Source: Corythucha ciliata
Lineage: Eukaryota > Arthropoda > Insecta > Hemiptera > Tingidae
DNA length: 64,000 bases
Reading direction: 5' to 3'
Assembly (NCBI GenBank): GCA_038030265.1
Contig: CM075939.1
Coordinates: 44,373,253 to 44,437,252, forward strand
How positions within the stretch are numbered: the stretch's first letter is position 1; the number at the start of each line of letters is the position of its first letter. A model generated the notes under the pieces. The model was not told where the DNA came from, ran no database searches, and saw only the letters and a list, made by a program, of their open reading frames with translations. The translations under genes were made by a program, and so were the position numbers. Below, in pieces: positions 10,530-21,750 of this stretch.

Positions 10530-12310
10530 TATTAGCCGTAAAATTCTCGAAATGTTAACCACAAATTAGCATTTTTTGTTCACCGTAACCTGCACTGCGG
10601 AATAGTGATTTCATCTCAGTTTTAGCCGCGAATTTGCGAGTTTTTCACTCATAGCCGTAAATTAGCGCTTTTTCGTCATTTTAGCAGTGCAGTAGCTATT
10701 TCTAGCCCGTGTATTAGCGAATGTTGTTCATTTTAGCTACGAATTGGCGTTTTCCGATATTTTACTGCAAATCGGCAATTCTTTCATTTTTTACAGTGAA
10801 TTTGCACTTTTTGTAATCTAATCTGTGAATTCGCGAATTACCTTATATTTTCAAATTTTAGCCGGGAATAACACTTTTTTCCAATTTGAGCTGAAAACGA
10901 GAGTTTTTATTTATTTATGACAGGCTAATTATAGTGAATTTTTCAATTTTAGCTTGGTTTTTTTTTACACTTCAGTCCCACGTTGGCATTTTTCCTTCAA
11001 TTTTTGCTATGGATTAGCGTTTATTGTTTAGTTTTAGCCTCGAACAGAAGCTACGCATTTGCGTTTTGTCAATTTTTCAAGGTTTAGTGATTTTGTGGGT
11101 CGCGCTCTCTTCGGTATACAAAATAACGGCCAACGAAAAATTTAGAGATCTTTTTTATAACGACAATGAATAATTGGGAAAATACGAACTCGCGATCAAA
11201 CTGACTAATGTTGTTTTTTTAACATAATATTTGTTATTTTTAAAAATAAAAATTGAGGTTTGTTAGCTGTTGGCACGCTACAACTTTAACCAATTTTGGC
11301 CACGGGTTAGCGCTTTTAATCAATTTTAGCAGTGCGGTAGGGATTCTTTCGTTTGCTTAGTGATTTTCAGCTGCAGTTTAGCCATTTTTTAGCAGCCAAT
11401 TAGCACTTTTTTCTCAGTTTGAGTTGAAAATTAGTGTTTTTCTTAAAGTTGGCCCCGCTAATTATATTTTTGTCAATTCTAGCCGCGTAGTTTTTTTATA
11501 GGTTTCAGCCCGCGTGAGCAATTTTTTTCTACGGATTAGCGCTGTATTTCTCAGTTTGAGCCTCGATTCTTTCAGAAGCTATACAGATTTTCGTTTTCTC
11601 AGTTTCAGCCGCGAATTATTGATTTTTCTTCATTTCAGCTGTGAAATAGCGTTTTCTGATAATTTTGCAGCGAATTAGCACATTATCTATTCTCTTTTTT
11701 TTTTGTTTATTAATAGGCGATTTTTCGCCGTTTGAGTTGTGAATTTGCCATTTTGGTCCAGTTTGAACTCGAATTAGCGTTGTTTTTCGCAATAATTGCC
11801 ACGAGTTTTGTTTACTTGTACAGCTTTGTGTACTTGTAGGCTAGGGCTCTGTATGATCCATTTTTGTGCAAAGTTTCCATCCGCTAGCATCATTTTTGCG
11901 GCAGTTGTGCTAACAAGGAATTCGGAACTTCCACCTCCCACCATGACTACCCTTCCCTCTCCACTTTTTCGAATAATGAAAACGTCAATCGAAGGCTGTT
12001 ATTACACTGGGTTTTTGTGCCAAATATGGTGTCACTAAGTTAGGTTATACTGGTGAATGGTGGCGAAGAAGTGAAAACTAAAGAACGTTGAAATTAGAAG
12101 TATTTGTATTTGTTATTTTCGTTGAGTGTGAAATACAAAATACTTTTGAAAATGTATTTCAAATACAAAGCCCAAAATACTTTCAAAAATGTATTTTAAA
12201 TACAGAAATACAAATACTTTTCCAAAAGTATTTAAATACAATTACAAAATACGTATTTTGTATTTAAAATACAAAGTATTTTAAATACTCAAGTATCTTG
12301 CCCACCCCTG

Positions 12311-12318
12311 GCTGTAGA
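12311..12318. repeat. 8-bp target-site duplication, right (GCTGTAGA)
   Basis: Second copy of the duplicated target, directly after the right TIR of copy A and before TTGCCTGGGTTCTG. Confidence 0.9.
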
Positions 12319-13055
12319 TTGCCTGGGTTCTGCAGTAAAGAAGTCCCGTAACTTGCAAATTCACGGATATTTAGACCGGAATACTTTCAATCTCCGAATG
12401 AGCCGAGTAGGCGAAAATTGACATCTTTACGAAAAAAAGGCAATTTTTGCTTTGATAAATCTATTTCTCAGGTGAAATTTAGCCTAGCTGTTTCAATGGG
12501 GAAAATTGATGTTTTCGTCCTGAAATTTCACCTAAAATTGATGTCGTCGTCAAACGCTGGCTCCGAAGATCGTTATGAACCTGGACGTGAGCAGTAGCGT
12601 ACCGAGGAATAGGGGCGAGGAAGCCGGACTGCCCCGGGCCCCAATCAGAGGGGGGCCCCAACAAGCTTAAAGATGGAATATTGAGGATTTTTAGGTTCTA
12701 CGTTCATGAATGGGGGTACGTTAAAAGGAGTTTTACTACGCGGTTGTACAACCATTTCGTCGATTTTCAGTCCATCCAACCTGGGGATAATCAGCAAAAA
12801 GTGAGAAGAGCGAACAAATATTCGATTTAGCCCTCAAACGCGCTATTTTGAAGGCTCAAATGAAGAAATTCTCGCCTTCTGATGGGGGTAAAGTTTGCGT
12901 TTAAATAGAGAAAATCGCTGATCCCCAGTCGCATTAGGTCCTTATTATAAAGCGGATAAAGTTGAGAAGGCGCACTAATGTGCTGTTCTGGCTGGGGGCA
13001 AGTTTGCAGCAAAAAGTTTGGGAAAAGCGCCAATATTCGTGGCTGAAACTTAGAA
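12319..13055 (+). repeat. Right half of duplicated locus (filled site)
   Basis: Almost identical to 15710-16448. It includes the phrase AGCAGTAGCGTACCGAGGAA and a G/C-rich block (12630-12660) followed by AAGCTTAAAGAT, which also recurs near 48560 and 58040. The homology stops at 13055 (GGCTGAAACTTAGAA). Confidence 0.85.
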
Positions 13056-13880
13056 TTACGTAGGTCAAGTTCAGGAAGCCAACTGTGACCAAGTGACCGT
13101 CAAATTTTTGAGGAAAAAAAAAGAAAAGATTTTCATATGGCCTCTGATTGATGATGTTTACCGAGTGATTTATCAACCGTCGGAGATTCTTCATACTTTC
13201 CGGGATATTTTGAAAGCCAACGAGTTAGAGCACTGACATACCTTTGAAAAAATGGAGCAAAATTGACGTATACGGCTTCAAATCTTCCTACGAAGAAAAC
13301 CTGCCAAGGTACACGACCTTCCCCACTATAGTCATTCATGAATTTGCCATTTTTCTAAATTTTAGCTACAAAAATGCCTTCAGAAGGTACAAATTTAAAT
13401 TACATATGTACATTTTTTTCAACCCAAAAAATTTACATCTATCCATCAATTTTTGCCAAAAAATCATCATTTTTAAATTATAAATTTCACGACATTTAAT
13501 TCGTGAATTGGTGATGTTTCTCTATTTTAACTTCGAATTTTCGCTTTTTCCGTCTCCAACCCGTGCATTACCTACTGAATTTTGTCAATTTTTGCCAAGA
13601 ATCGGCGTTTGACTCAATTTAAGCTGCAAATTAACAATTTTTTTTTCAATTTTTACCTGAGAATTAGCACTTTACCCCAATTTGAACTGAAAATTAACGT
13701 TTTTCTTAATTTTAGCTTTGCTAATTGGTGATTTTTTCAATTTCTGCCGCGAATTAGTGACTTTCTTCATTTTGTATCCGCGAATTAGTGTTTTTTAATT
13801 GTTCTTTTTTCTTTATGTGTCCCAGCAATTAATTAATTGCAAATTAGACGACCTTGTCTTAGGACTTTTCAAGGGATTAC
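13056..13880. repeat. Degenerate ~30-bp minisatellite
   Basis: From about 13320 there are repeated units of the type TTAGCG-TTTTT-CTCAATTTTAGCC-GCGAA with many substitutions and length changes. 13056-13320 is unassigned. No gene seen. Confidence 0.5.
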
Positions 13881-13900
13881 TCCCCCCTCACCGCAAAAAT

Positions 13901-13981
13901 GGTAAGTATTTAGCTTCAATAAAGTTTAATTCTTTATTTTCAGCCTCCCCACTCCTTGAATTCACTGCAGGGTGATTAGGG
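13901..13981 (+). other. Possible first exons of a gene entering the gap
   Basis: ATG at 13900-13902 is followed at once by the splice donor GTAAGT. A 50-base AT-rich stretch ends in TTATTTTCAG, and 27 bases (CCTCCCCACTCCTTGAATTC...) then lead to CAGGGTGATT at the edge of the gap. An ATG directly on a splice donor is a known arrangement in small housekeeping genes. The encoded residues (M-PPHSLNSLQ) are too few to identify a family. Confidence 0.25.
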
Positions 13982-14481
13982 NNNNNNNNNNNNNNNNNNN
14001 NNNNNNNNNNNNNNNNNNNNNNNNNNNNNNNNNNNNNNNNNNNNNNNNNNNNNNNNNNNNNNNNNNNNNNNNNNNNNNNNNNNNNNNNNNNNNNNNNNNN
14101 NNNNNNNNNNNNNNNNNNNNNNNNNNNNNNNNNNNNNNNNNNNNNNNNNNNNNNNNNNNNNNNNNNNNNNNNNNNNNNNNNNNNNNNNNNNNNNNNNNNN
14201 NNNNNNNNNNNNNNNNNNNNNNNNNNNNNNNNNNNNNNNNNNNNNNNNNNNNNNNNNNNNNNNNNNNNNNNNNNNNNNNNNNNNNNNNNNNNNNNNNNNN
14301 NNNNNNNNNNNNNNNNNNNNNNNNNNNNNNNNNNNNNNNNNNNNNNNNNNNNNNNNNNNNNNNNNNNNNNNNNNNNNNNNNNNNNNNNNNNNNNNNNNNN
14401 NNNNNNNNNNNNNNNNNNNNNNNNNNNNNNNNNNNNNNNNNNNNNNNNNNNNNNNNNNNNNNNNNNNNNNNNNNNNNNNNN
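13982..14481. other. Assembly gap, 500 N
   Basis: Exactly 500 unknown bases, most likely a placeholder length. Translations across it mean nothing. Confidence 0.99.
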
Positions 14482-14574
14482 GACCACGCACTACCTGCAA
14501 GGGAAACATAATTCAACGAAAATTTGTCGTTTAATTAATACCTAATCGTTATTGAGCTAATAAAATCAATGTAG

Positions 14575-14718
14575 CCCTTCGTGGCACTCATCCAGAAACG
14601 TGCTCGCGAGGGAAAGTACATAATATTCATAACAGAAAAACACCAAAAGAAATGCGAAAGTGTATTCAACGTTGTGCACAACCTATCGGATGAGTTGGAC
14701 TGTGAAAGGAGAAGCTAG
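14575..14718 (+). CDS. Possible terminal exon, family unknown (partial)
   Basis: After an acceptor-like AATCAATGTAG there is an open stretch of 47 codons and a TAG. It reads PFVALIQKRAREGKYIIFIT and continues to HNLSDELDCERRS. The composition is protein-like, and the stretch stands out from the surrounding AT-rich, stop-rich sequence. It could be the last exon of the gene that seems to start at 13900, with the middle lost in the gap. I do not recognise the family. No gene is seen in 14719-14948. Confidence 0.3.
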   Translation, partial: PFVALIQKRAREGKYIIFITEKHQKKCESVFNVVHNLSDELDCERRS

Positions 14719-14948
14719 CGCTCAAGTGTGAGTTTTTCCTCTGGAACTATTTACTTCTCAAAAGAAACAAGAGACTTCGTATTCGTACGATTGGTAAACG
14801 CTTTTAGGTTTCGCTAAAGGACTGTTGGAAGGGATTGATGTTTCAAACATTTGTATACGTTTAATAGTCCAGCCAAATAAACTCTAGAGGCCTTGAGGTT
14901 AAAATAATTATTGGAAAGCGGGAGATGGTTAAAATCGCTTCAGTAGGG

Positions 14949-16448
14949 TTTATCTGAAGAATATGATGTGCATTGATAAACGCTCCCCCAATACAGAATT
15001 GCCTGCCGAGTAGGTCTATGCTCTGTCTGAATGAGTGCGAATTAGCACCTTTTCTTTTCTACATGATAATCCGCGATATAGCGCGTTTCCCAATTTCAAC
15101 CGCGAATAAGCGATTTTATTGGAATTTCGACTGCGAATCAGCAATTTTCCTCAATTCTAGCCGCAAATTAGCAATTTTTCTCGCTTTTAGCAGCAAATTA
15201 GTCAATTTCCTAATTGTAATTGGTAATAAGCGACTTTTCTCAATATCAGCCGCGAATCACCTATTGTTTTGCCAAATTTTAGCAAAAAAGAAGCGTTTTT
15301 ATCCGGTGAATTAGCGATTTTTCCAGATTTTAAACGTGAATTAGCCACTTTTATCAATTCTATTCATGAATTAGCGATTTTCCTGAATTTAAGTCATCCA
15401 CGAACTTGGCTTAAGAACAGCTCATTAGCGTTTTATTCTAAATTTTAACCGTTAAGCGGCCTTTATGCTCCGCAAGTCAGTGTTTTTCCTCGTTTTCTCA
15501 ATGTCGGTCTGGAAAGTTGCGTTGAAAAACGGCGAATGAACTGTAAACGGAAAAAACTTACATTTTGCTAAAATTAAGGCCTTAAAGCTATCAATTTCAC
15601 TGATATTCAGTCAGGAAACTTCCAATTTCGTGGATATTCAGCTACAAAATGTTGCAATTTTACGTATACTCACCAGACATTGGTAGCGCTTCGTGGCCCC
15701 GGCTGTAGATAGCCTGGGTTCTGCGGTAAAGAAGTCCCGTAACTTGCAAATTCACGGATATTTAGACCGGAATATTTTCAATCTCCGAATGAGCCGAGTA
15801 GGCGAAAATTGACATCTTTACGAAAAAAAGGCAATTTTTGCTTTGATAAATCTATTTCTCAGGTGAAATTTAGCCTAGCTGTTTCAATGGGGAAAATTGA
15901 TGTTTTCGTCCTGAAATTTCACCTAAAATTGATGTCGTCGTCAAACGCTGGCTCCGAAGATCGTTATGAACCTGGATGTGAGCAGTAGCGTACCGAGGAA
16001 TAGGGGCGAGGGAGCGGAGTGCCCCGGGCCCCAATCAGAGGGGGGCCCCCAACAAGCTTAAAGATGGAAAATTGAGGATTTTTAGGTTCTACGTTCATGA
16101 ATGGGGGTACGTTAAAAGGAGTTTTACTACGCGGTTGTACAACCATTTCGTCGATTTTCAGTCCATCCAACCTGGGGATAATCAGCAAAAAGTGAGAAGA
16201 GCGAACAAATATTCGATTTAGCCCTCAAACGCGCTATTTTGAAGGCTCAAATGAAGAAAAATCTCGCCTTCTGATGGGGGTAAAGTTTGCGTTTAAATAG
16301 AGAAAATACGCTGATCCCCAGTCGCATTAGGTCCTTATTATAAAGCGGATAAAGTTGAGAAGGCGCACTAATGTGCTGTTCTGGCTGGGGGCAAGTTTGC
16401 AGCAAAAAGTTTGGGAAAAGCGCCAATATTCGTGGCTGAAACTTAGAA
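14949..16448 (+). repeat. Uninterrupted paralogue of the hAT target (empty site)
   Basis: Collinear with 6722-7482 joined to 12319-13055. At the join it reads CCCCGGCTGTAGATAGCCTGG with a single GCTGTAGA and no element. It is the pre-insertion form of the duplicated locus, about 1.5 kb, and shows that the element in copy A arrived after the duplication, or at least in only one copy. Confidence 0.9.
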
Positions 16449-18130
16449 AAAGGGTTCATTCTTTGTTTCACGATGCAACGAGAAAAAAATCGCTGATTCG
16501 TGGATTACTTTTATGACCTGAATGTAGAAAAATATCTGGTGACAGTCGATATCGTCCAATATTCTCAATCAGCTCGATTTTATATTGGGACGATGGGCTT
16601 CAACAGAAAACACAAACCAATGTTTGCCGAGCTTTTGGATTAATTTATTTTTTTCCTCAGGGCTCTACAACGTAACAGGATCTTAGTAACGAAAAATAAC
16701 AAGTCGAAATAAGCAAAACCTTACCACAGTATATGTTACGAATACTCCATTATCGTGATGTGCATGGCAATATAATGTAAAGGGCCAATCTTAAAAAAAT
16801 AGGCTATTCGTGCTGTTATTTCTCCTAGCCCACGGCTAAAATGTAGAAAAAGCGTTAACGCGCGGATAAAATAAAGAAGAAACGTTAATTCGCGGATGCA
16901 AATGGCAAAAATCTCGAATACGTGGTAAAAATTGAAAAAAAACGCTAATCCACAGGAAAAAAATATAATGCGGGGCAAAATGTTTAAAACCGCTAATTTG
17001 CGGCCAATATTGAGAAATATCGCGTACTAGTAAGTACAGCTGAAATTTAAAAGAACGCTATAGTTCGTGGCTAGAACAAAAATTAGAAAACTCGAAGTTT
17101 TTGCGGAAAACGCTAATTCACGACTGAAGGTTATGGAAAAATTGCTAATTGGCAGCTAAAATTACGACAAACGCTGAATTCAAAGGGAAATTGAGAAAAA
17201 TCGCGAATCAAACTGTCAAAAAGCGTTAACTAGCGGATAAAGTTTGGACAAACGTTTATCGCGACGAAAACTGAAAAGAATCGCTAATTAATTCGCGGCT
17301 GAAATGGTGAAAAAAACGCTTATTCATGGATAAAATTTACAAAAACGGTAAATAACGTTTAAATTCAGAAAAACGTTGATCCGCGGCTAAAATTTAGGAA
17401 AACGCCAATCCGTGTCTTTCGAAGGCAACTCCGGGCCTAAAACTGATTATGAGCAAAAATTCTTGTACAAAGTTGAAAGTGAAAAAAAAAAAAAAATTAT
17501 TGTGCGGGGCAAAAAATGTTTATATGCCCACTAATTTTGTGGCAAATATTGAGAAAAATCGCTAAATAGCCCGCCAAAATGAAGAAAAAACGCTACTTTG
17601 CAGCGCACATTGGGGAAAAAGTGCTAATTTGGTGCTTAAAGGGTAAAACCTTAATAATTTGCGGAATAGATGAAAACGCAAATTCCTGACTGAAATTGAG
17701 AAGTATCACTAATTCGTGGGTTTAAACGCTCTTTTGCTGCTAAAATTATTGAGAGAAAGTGATGGTTCACGGGTAAAATTGAAAATACTCCAATTTTCGG
17801 TTGTTATTGAAAATACGCCAGTCCGCGGCTTCTGAAAAGCAAATTTGTGACTGTAATTGAGAGTAGGCAATAAGGGGAAAATTTTTGCAAAATCACGGCT
17901 AGTATTGAGATGAACGTTTACTCGCAGTCAAAATTTAGAAAAGCACTAATTCGCGAGAGTAAAATTGACAAAAAAGCGCTTTTTCGCGGCTATAATTTAC
18001 AAAAAAGCGCTTTTTCGCGGCTATAATTTACAAAAAAGCGCTTTTTCGCAGCTAAAATTGACAAAAAGCGCTTTTTCGCGGCTAAAATTGAGAAAATTCA
18101 CCAATTTGCGGCCTAAATTGGTTACTAGGG
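16449..18130. repeat. Degenerate ~30-bp minisatellite, minus-sense wording
   Basis: Dozens of units of the form CGCTAATTCGCGGCTAAAAT + TGAGAAAAA. The clearest is at 17975-18090, where near-exact copies of AAAAAAGCGCTTTTTCGCGG follow each other. 16449-16850 is partly non-repetitive. No gene seen. Confidence 0.7.
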
Positions 18131-19020
18131 CTCATTGGCAGATGTGATGTAGAAATAGCATGTGATTCGGAATCCCTATCAATCCGTAATTATTCTGTAT
18201 TACCGGTATTCGTATTAATTCATAATTTGACGCAACTTATCAAGTATAAATGTATTTAGACACTTGTGCCCCAGACCCGGATTGGTGTAAGCCCACCAGT
18301 GGACCTGAGTTGAAAATGGGTGGCCAGCTGCTCATCCTTGTCCCATCTTTACGACTACGCAAGTACGTCTTTGTAATTTAATAGTAGGCGGAATCGGGAT
18401 TTTGAGTGGGGCATCCCGGTGAATTTCCGTTTTCTAAATTTGCGAGAACGGGGTTTCAGTTACTATAACCCCTTGAAATTGGATTTAATCTGTGATTGAA
18501 GCCGCGAAATTCGTTTTTTGAAGAGCTAAATAACCCGCAAAATGTATTTTTTAACATAGCTAAACCTGCAAAATTAGTTTTTAGAGTGCACCATCCACAC
18601 GGAATTCAGCATTTTGTCAAGGCCGAACCCACGAAACTGGGTTTACTCGAAACTGATTTCTCGAGAATGCAGGGGTAAGTATTTTCAGAGCAAAATTTGG
18701 GAGAATGGTTTTTCAATCGTCCACATCGCATCACAGAGGGTTGCTGAGCGGGCGTTTGTTGAGGGGGTGGGGGTGGGATGTGCGGCCACTTTATGGAAAA
18801 TGTCGCAAAACGCATGGAGTCCGTGGGCGAGGTGAGTAAAAGCTGAATCTCCGCTCAGCACCTGGTCCCTCAAACGCCGACTCGCTTCCACCATCTTTGG
18901 AAGGACGATAATATATACTACACGGCGAAAACGGTGATGTCTTAATTGTATTTCCCCCGATCACAACAATTATTTTAATAGCTGACAGTTGATTTGTCCG
19001 GAAAGAAGAAAAGAACGGTT
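18131..19020. other. No gene seen; 3' flank of the SDR gene
   Basis: Mixed sequence. 18480-18670 has a few GCGAAATT...GTTTTTTGAAGAGC-type units. 18700-18900 is non-repetitive and GC-richer, with overlapping open frames on both strands and no family resemblance. An ATTAAA-type signal on the minus strand near 18975 could serve the SDR gene. Confidence 0.35.
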
Positions 19021-19023
19021 GAA

Positions 19024-20484
19024 TTATGTCTTAAAAATATGCCTCTCGTCCTCGTTCATCTTGCACAGCTCCTCGCTCTTCTCCCACAGTTCTTGAGCCA
19101 ATTTCATATCTTTGGCTTTACTCGGATAACAATTTGATTCCTGAAAATTCAAAAGATGTTAACGGGATGGTTATAGTAAGAAAAAATGACCAAGCACAAA
19201 TATGTCCTTTACCTTGCAATCAGCGAAATATTTCCCAGTCACGTCTTTCAAGGCGGGGTCAAGTGCCAAGGTGATCGTAGTGGCCGCTCCGTCTTTTATG
19301 GACTAAAAGTTTTAAATTAATTATTAGGTATTATTATTTTTTCAAATTTTGATTGGGCAGGTGAGAGGGTCCCCTAACTTTTCCATAGTGATCGAGGAAT
19401 AACGACAAAAAGTACTGAAAAATCGGGTTTTTAAATCGTCTGAGCACGTAAGTTTGCACCAGGCCGGGGTTCACGCAGTTCACGGTAATGCCTTTTTGAA
19501 TGAAACAAAAAAAAAAAAAAAAAGTAAAAATGAAGGATATTGTCCGAAAGTTTTAATTACCAGCTCCTTTGAGTTTTTCAGCCAGATAATTTGACGTTAA
19601 AAGGGTGGCGAGTTTTGTGTTGCAGTATACTGTAAACGGACAGGATTTTTTTTCGCATTTTAAATCGTTTAAGTCAAGACGATTGAAGTGGTGCATGACC
19701 GATGTCACGTATATGATTCGTGCTGATTTAGATTTCTTCATAAAATCTGTAATTTACAGTCGTTGAATTTCCAGAATTTGAACAATTTATTCTTTCTTTT
19801 TTACCTAAAAGAAGATTTACAAGAAGAAAAGGTGCAAAATGATTGATTTGCCATACGAGCGGAAGGTCATCCGCCGTATTTTTATGTTTTATGAGACCGA
19901 TACCCGCGTTGAGTATCAATAAATCTATTCGCCCCTCGTTCTCCAATACATCCTTAGCGAATTGTCGCACACTCCATAACGAGCTCAAATCAAGTCGGTA
20001 CACTTCGATGTCATCGTTTTGTGTCTCTCGAATGATGTTAGCTTTTGATGAAGTAAAGGGGGGGGGGGGTGAATCCGTGGATTTGTTCTGAAAAGGGAGC
20101 TGTTATATACAGTACCTTTGATGATATGGGCACTTCCCAAATTACGACACGCCAGTATGACACGTGCTCCTCGTTCCGCCAGAACTTTAGCCGTTTCGTA
20201 TCCAATACCTGTTGTGGTGAAGGGGGGAGGAGGGTAGGTATTCGTGTTAGTTTCCATGTTTTTATGAAACTGTCTCTATTGTTTTTTTTTTTTTTTTCTC
20301 TACCATCATTAGCTCCTGTCACTACGACCGTTTTCCCATCTAAACGCCCAGTGGTTGTCAGCACGCCCGTCGTTGCCCGCGTGTATATTTTCAGCGCCAC
20401 CACTAAAAGCGCGACAACTACGAACCAAACGTTCAAGATGGTGTATTGCGCGACTATTAAACTCGCGTTCACTACAACCCCCAT
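19024..20484 (-). CDS. Retinol dehydrogenase-like short-chain dehydrogenase, seven exons
   Basis: Exons 20484-20304, 20208-20116, 20041-19805, 19746-19561, 19491-19379, 19302-19213 and 19140-19024 join to 1017 bp (338 aa plus TAA). All introns are GT-AG, 58-95 bp, with consistent phases. Residues ~15-34 (ILNVWFVVVALLVVAL) form an N-terminal membrane anchor. TGANDGIG (56-63) is the dinucleotide-binding glycine motif, followed by GARVILACRN typical of RDH11/12-type enzymes that prefer NADP(H). LDLSSLWSVR and NAG (136-138) follow. Catalytic residues are S186 and Y211-x3-K215 (YCNTK), then NPGLVQT. It is expected in the ER membrane, reducing or oxidising retinoids or other carbonyls; the substrate cannot be read from sequence. 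Length matches the family. The weakest splice site is the donor GTTAGG at 19378. Confidence 0.93.
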
Positions 20485-20489
20485 TGAGA

Positions 20490-20900
20490 GAATTTATAAC
20501 GTCCGGTAATAGGTTTGTTTGACTGGGTTGAACAGACAGGGATAAACTGGAGCATAACGTTCAAATTCACGGTCGGGGCGAGTCAGGCACGGAAAGAGCG
20601 GAAGGGGGATTTACGGAAGCAATACGCATTGTATGCAAATTGGTTTGGAATTAATAATTTGATCGAAAAGGAAGTCACTCGTCATCAACGATACGATAAA
20701 ATATATCCACGCATGAAACTTTCTATCAAGACACAAATTTGCTCCAAATCGCTGGACTCTAAAAAGCACAAAATTACTGCAAACAGGCAGGTACAGAGGG
20801 CGCGATGATAACCACCACAATCCACCGGGAAATTCCCCACCTAACTCTCCGAAAACTAGAAAAGTAGGTAAGACACAGAATATGTCCCCAAAATCCGATA
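20490..20900. other. Upstream region of the SDR gene
   Basis: Non-repetitive DNA upstream of the SDR start codon, moderately GC-rich; no clear TATA box. The short open frames here have no family resemblance. Confidence 0.35.
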
Positions 20901-21750
20901 TAGTGACCCCCCCCCCAACCTTATTTTCACGGCTTCTGACGAATGCAACTTCGTGGCTTTTAAATTTGGGAAAATTGCTTATTCATGGGGCTAAAAGTGA
21001 AAAAGTCGCTAATTCCCAGCGACAATTTGAAAAACTTAATTGAGAATAATCGCTTATTTGAGGAAATAATGTGCTAATTAACGGTCAAAATTTGGAAAAA
21101 TCGCTAATTTGGGGCTGAAATGGGGAAAAATTGCTGATTCGCGGTTAAAATTAAGAAAAATCACTAATTCACGGACAGTGGCGCCGAAACGATTTCAATG
21201 AGGCGTATCAGAGTTCTGGAAAAATGGGCGAACCCTGCACAAGTGATGTTGCTATGGGTGGGGGTGAGGTGGTCGTTGCCCTTGAATTGAAAAAAAAAAA
21301 ATTGCTTTTGCTCCAATTTTTAGCAACTATTTAGCAATTAGCGCGTTTTTTTAAAATTTTAGCCGGGGTTGAATAATCGATATTTGACATTTTTTACCGT
21401 GAATTAGTGTTTTTCGCAAATTTATCCGCTCATCGCCTTTTCTCTGCGGCTAAAATAGATAAAATACGCTCATTCCCAGTTTCTTTAAGTCATTCAGCGG
21501 ATAGTTTAGAAAAATTGCTAAAAATCGTGGCTAAGACCACGAAAAAACGCTCATTCGTGGTTTCTCGATGCAACTCCCAGATAAAGATTGAGAAAAAACC
21601 GCTGATTTGCGGTGTGTAGAGGACGTTTAACCGTCAAAACCACAATTATACAAAAAAAGACGCTAATGCACTGTTCGTGGGCCAAACCTGCCCGTGAAAT
21701 TTTGAGTTCCAGACATATTTTTCTCAAGTGACCGTGGAACCCTGGCAAGG
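20900..21750. repeat. Degenerate ~30-bp minisatellite
   Basis: Units of the form AAAATCGCTAATTCACGG(C)-AAAATTGAG, interrupted at 21180-21290 by a non-repetitive piece (GTGGCGCCGAAACGATTT, also found near 31890). Confidence 0.65.

Larger units (their letters stand above)
7483..12310 (+). mobile_element. Non-autonomous hAT-like element, copy A (contains VAC14 retrocopy)
   Basis: The element starts CAGGGGTGGGCAAAATACTT and ends with the inverse of CAGGGGTGGGCAAGATACTT. Both ends run into subterminal AAATAC-rich repeats, and perfect 8-bp duplications flank it. It is 4828 bp in all; about 2624 bp remain once the retrocopy at 8326-10529 is removed. The interior is almost entirely the degenerate ~30-bp minisatellite plus a short piece shared with copy B (11796-12038 versus 29039-29281). 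No transposase frame is visible, so it would depend on an outside hAT transposase. The classification rests on TIR wording and TSD length. Confidence 0.85.

Noticed and set aside
11796..12038. 80-codon frame present in both hAT-like copies (also 29039-29281)
   Set aside because: Conserved only because the elements are copies; no transposase motif and no known domain.
13888..14516. Frames spanning the N run
   Set aside because: Consist of unknown residues; an artefact of the gap.
16449..18130. CRISPR-like interpretation of the regularly spaced repeats
   Set aside because: The units are degenerate and directly abutting, with no unique spacers and no cas genes; the DNA is animal nuclear sequence.
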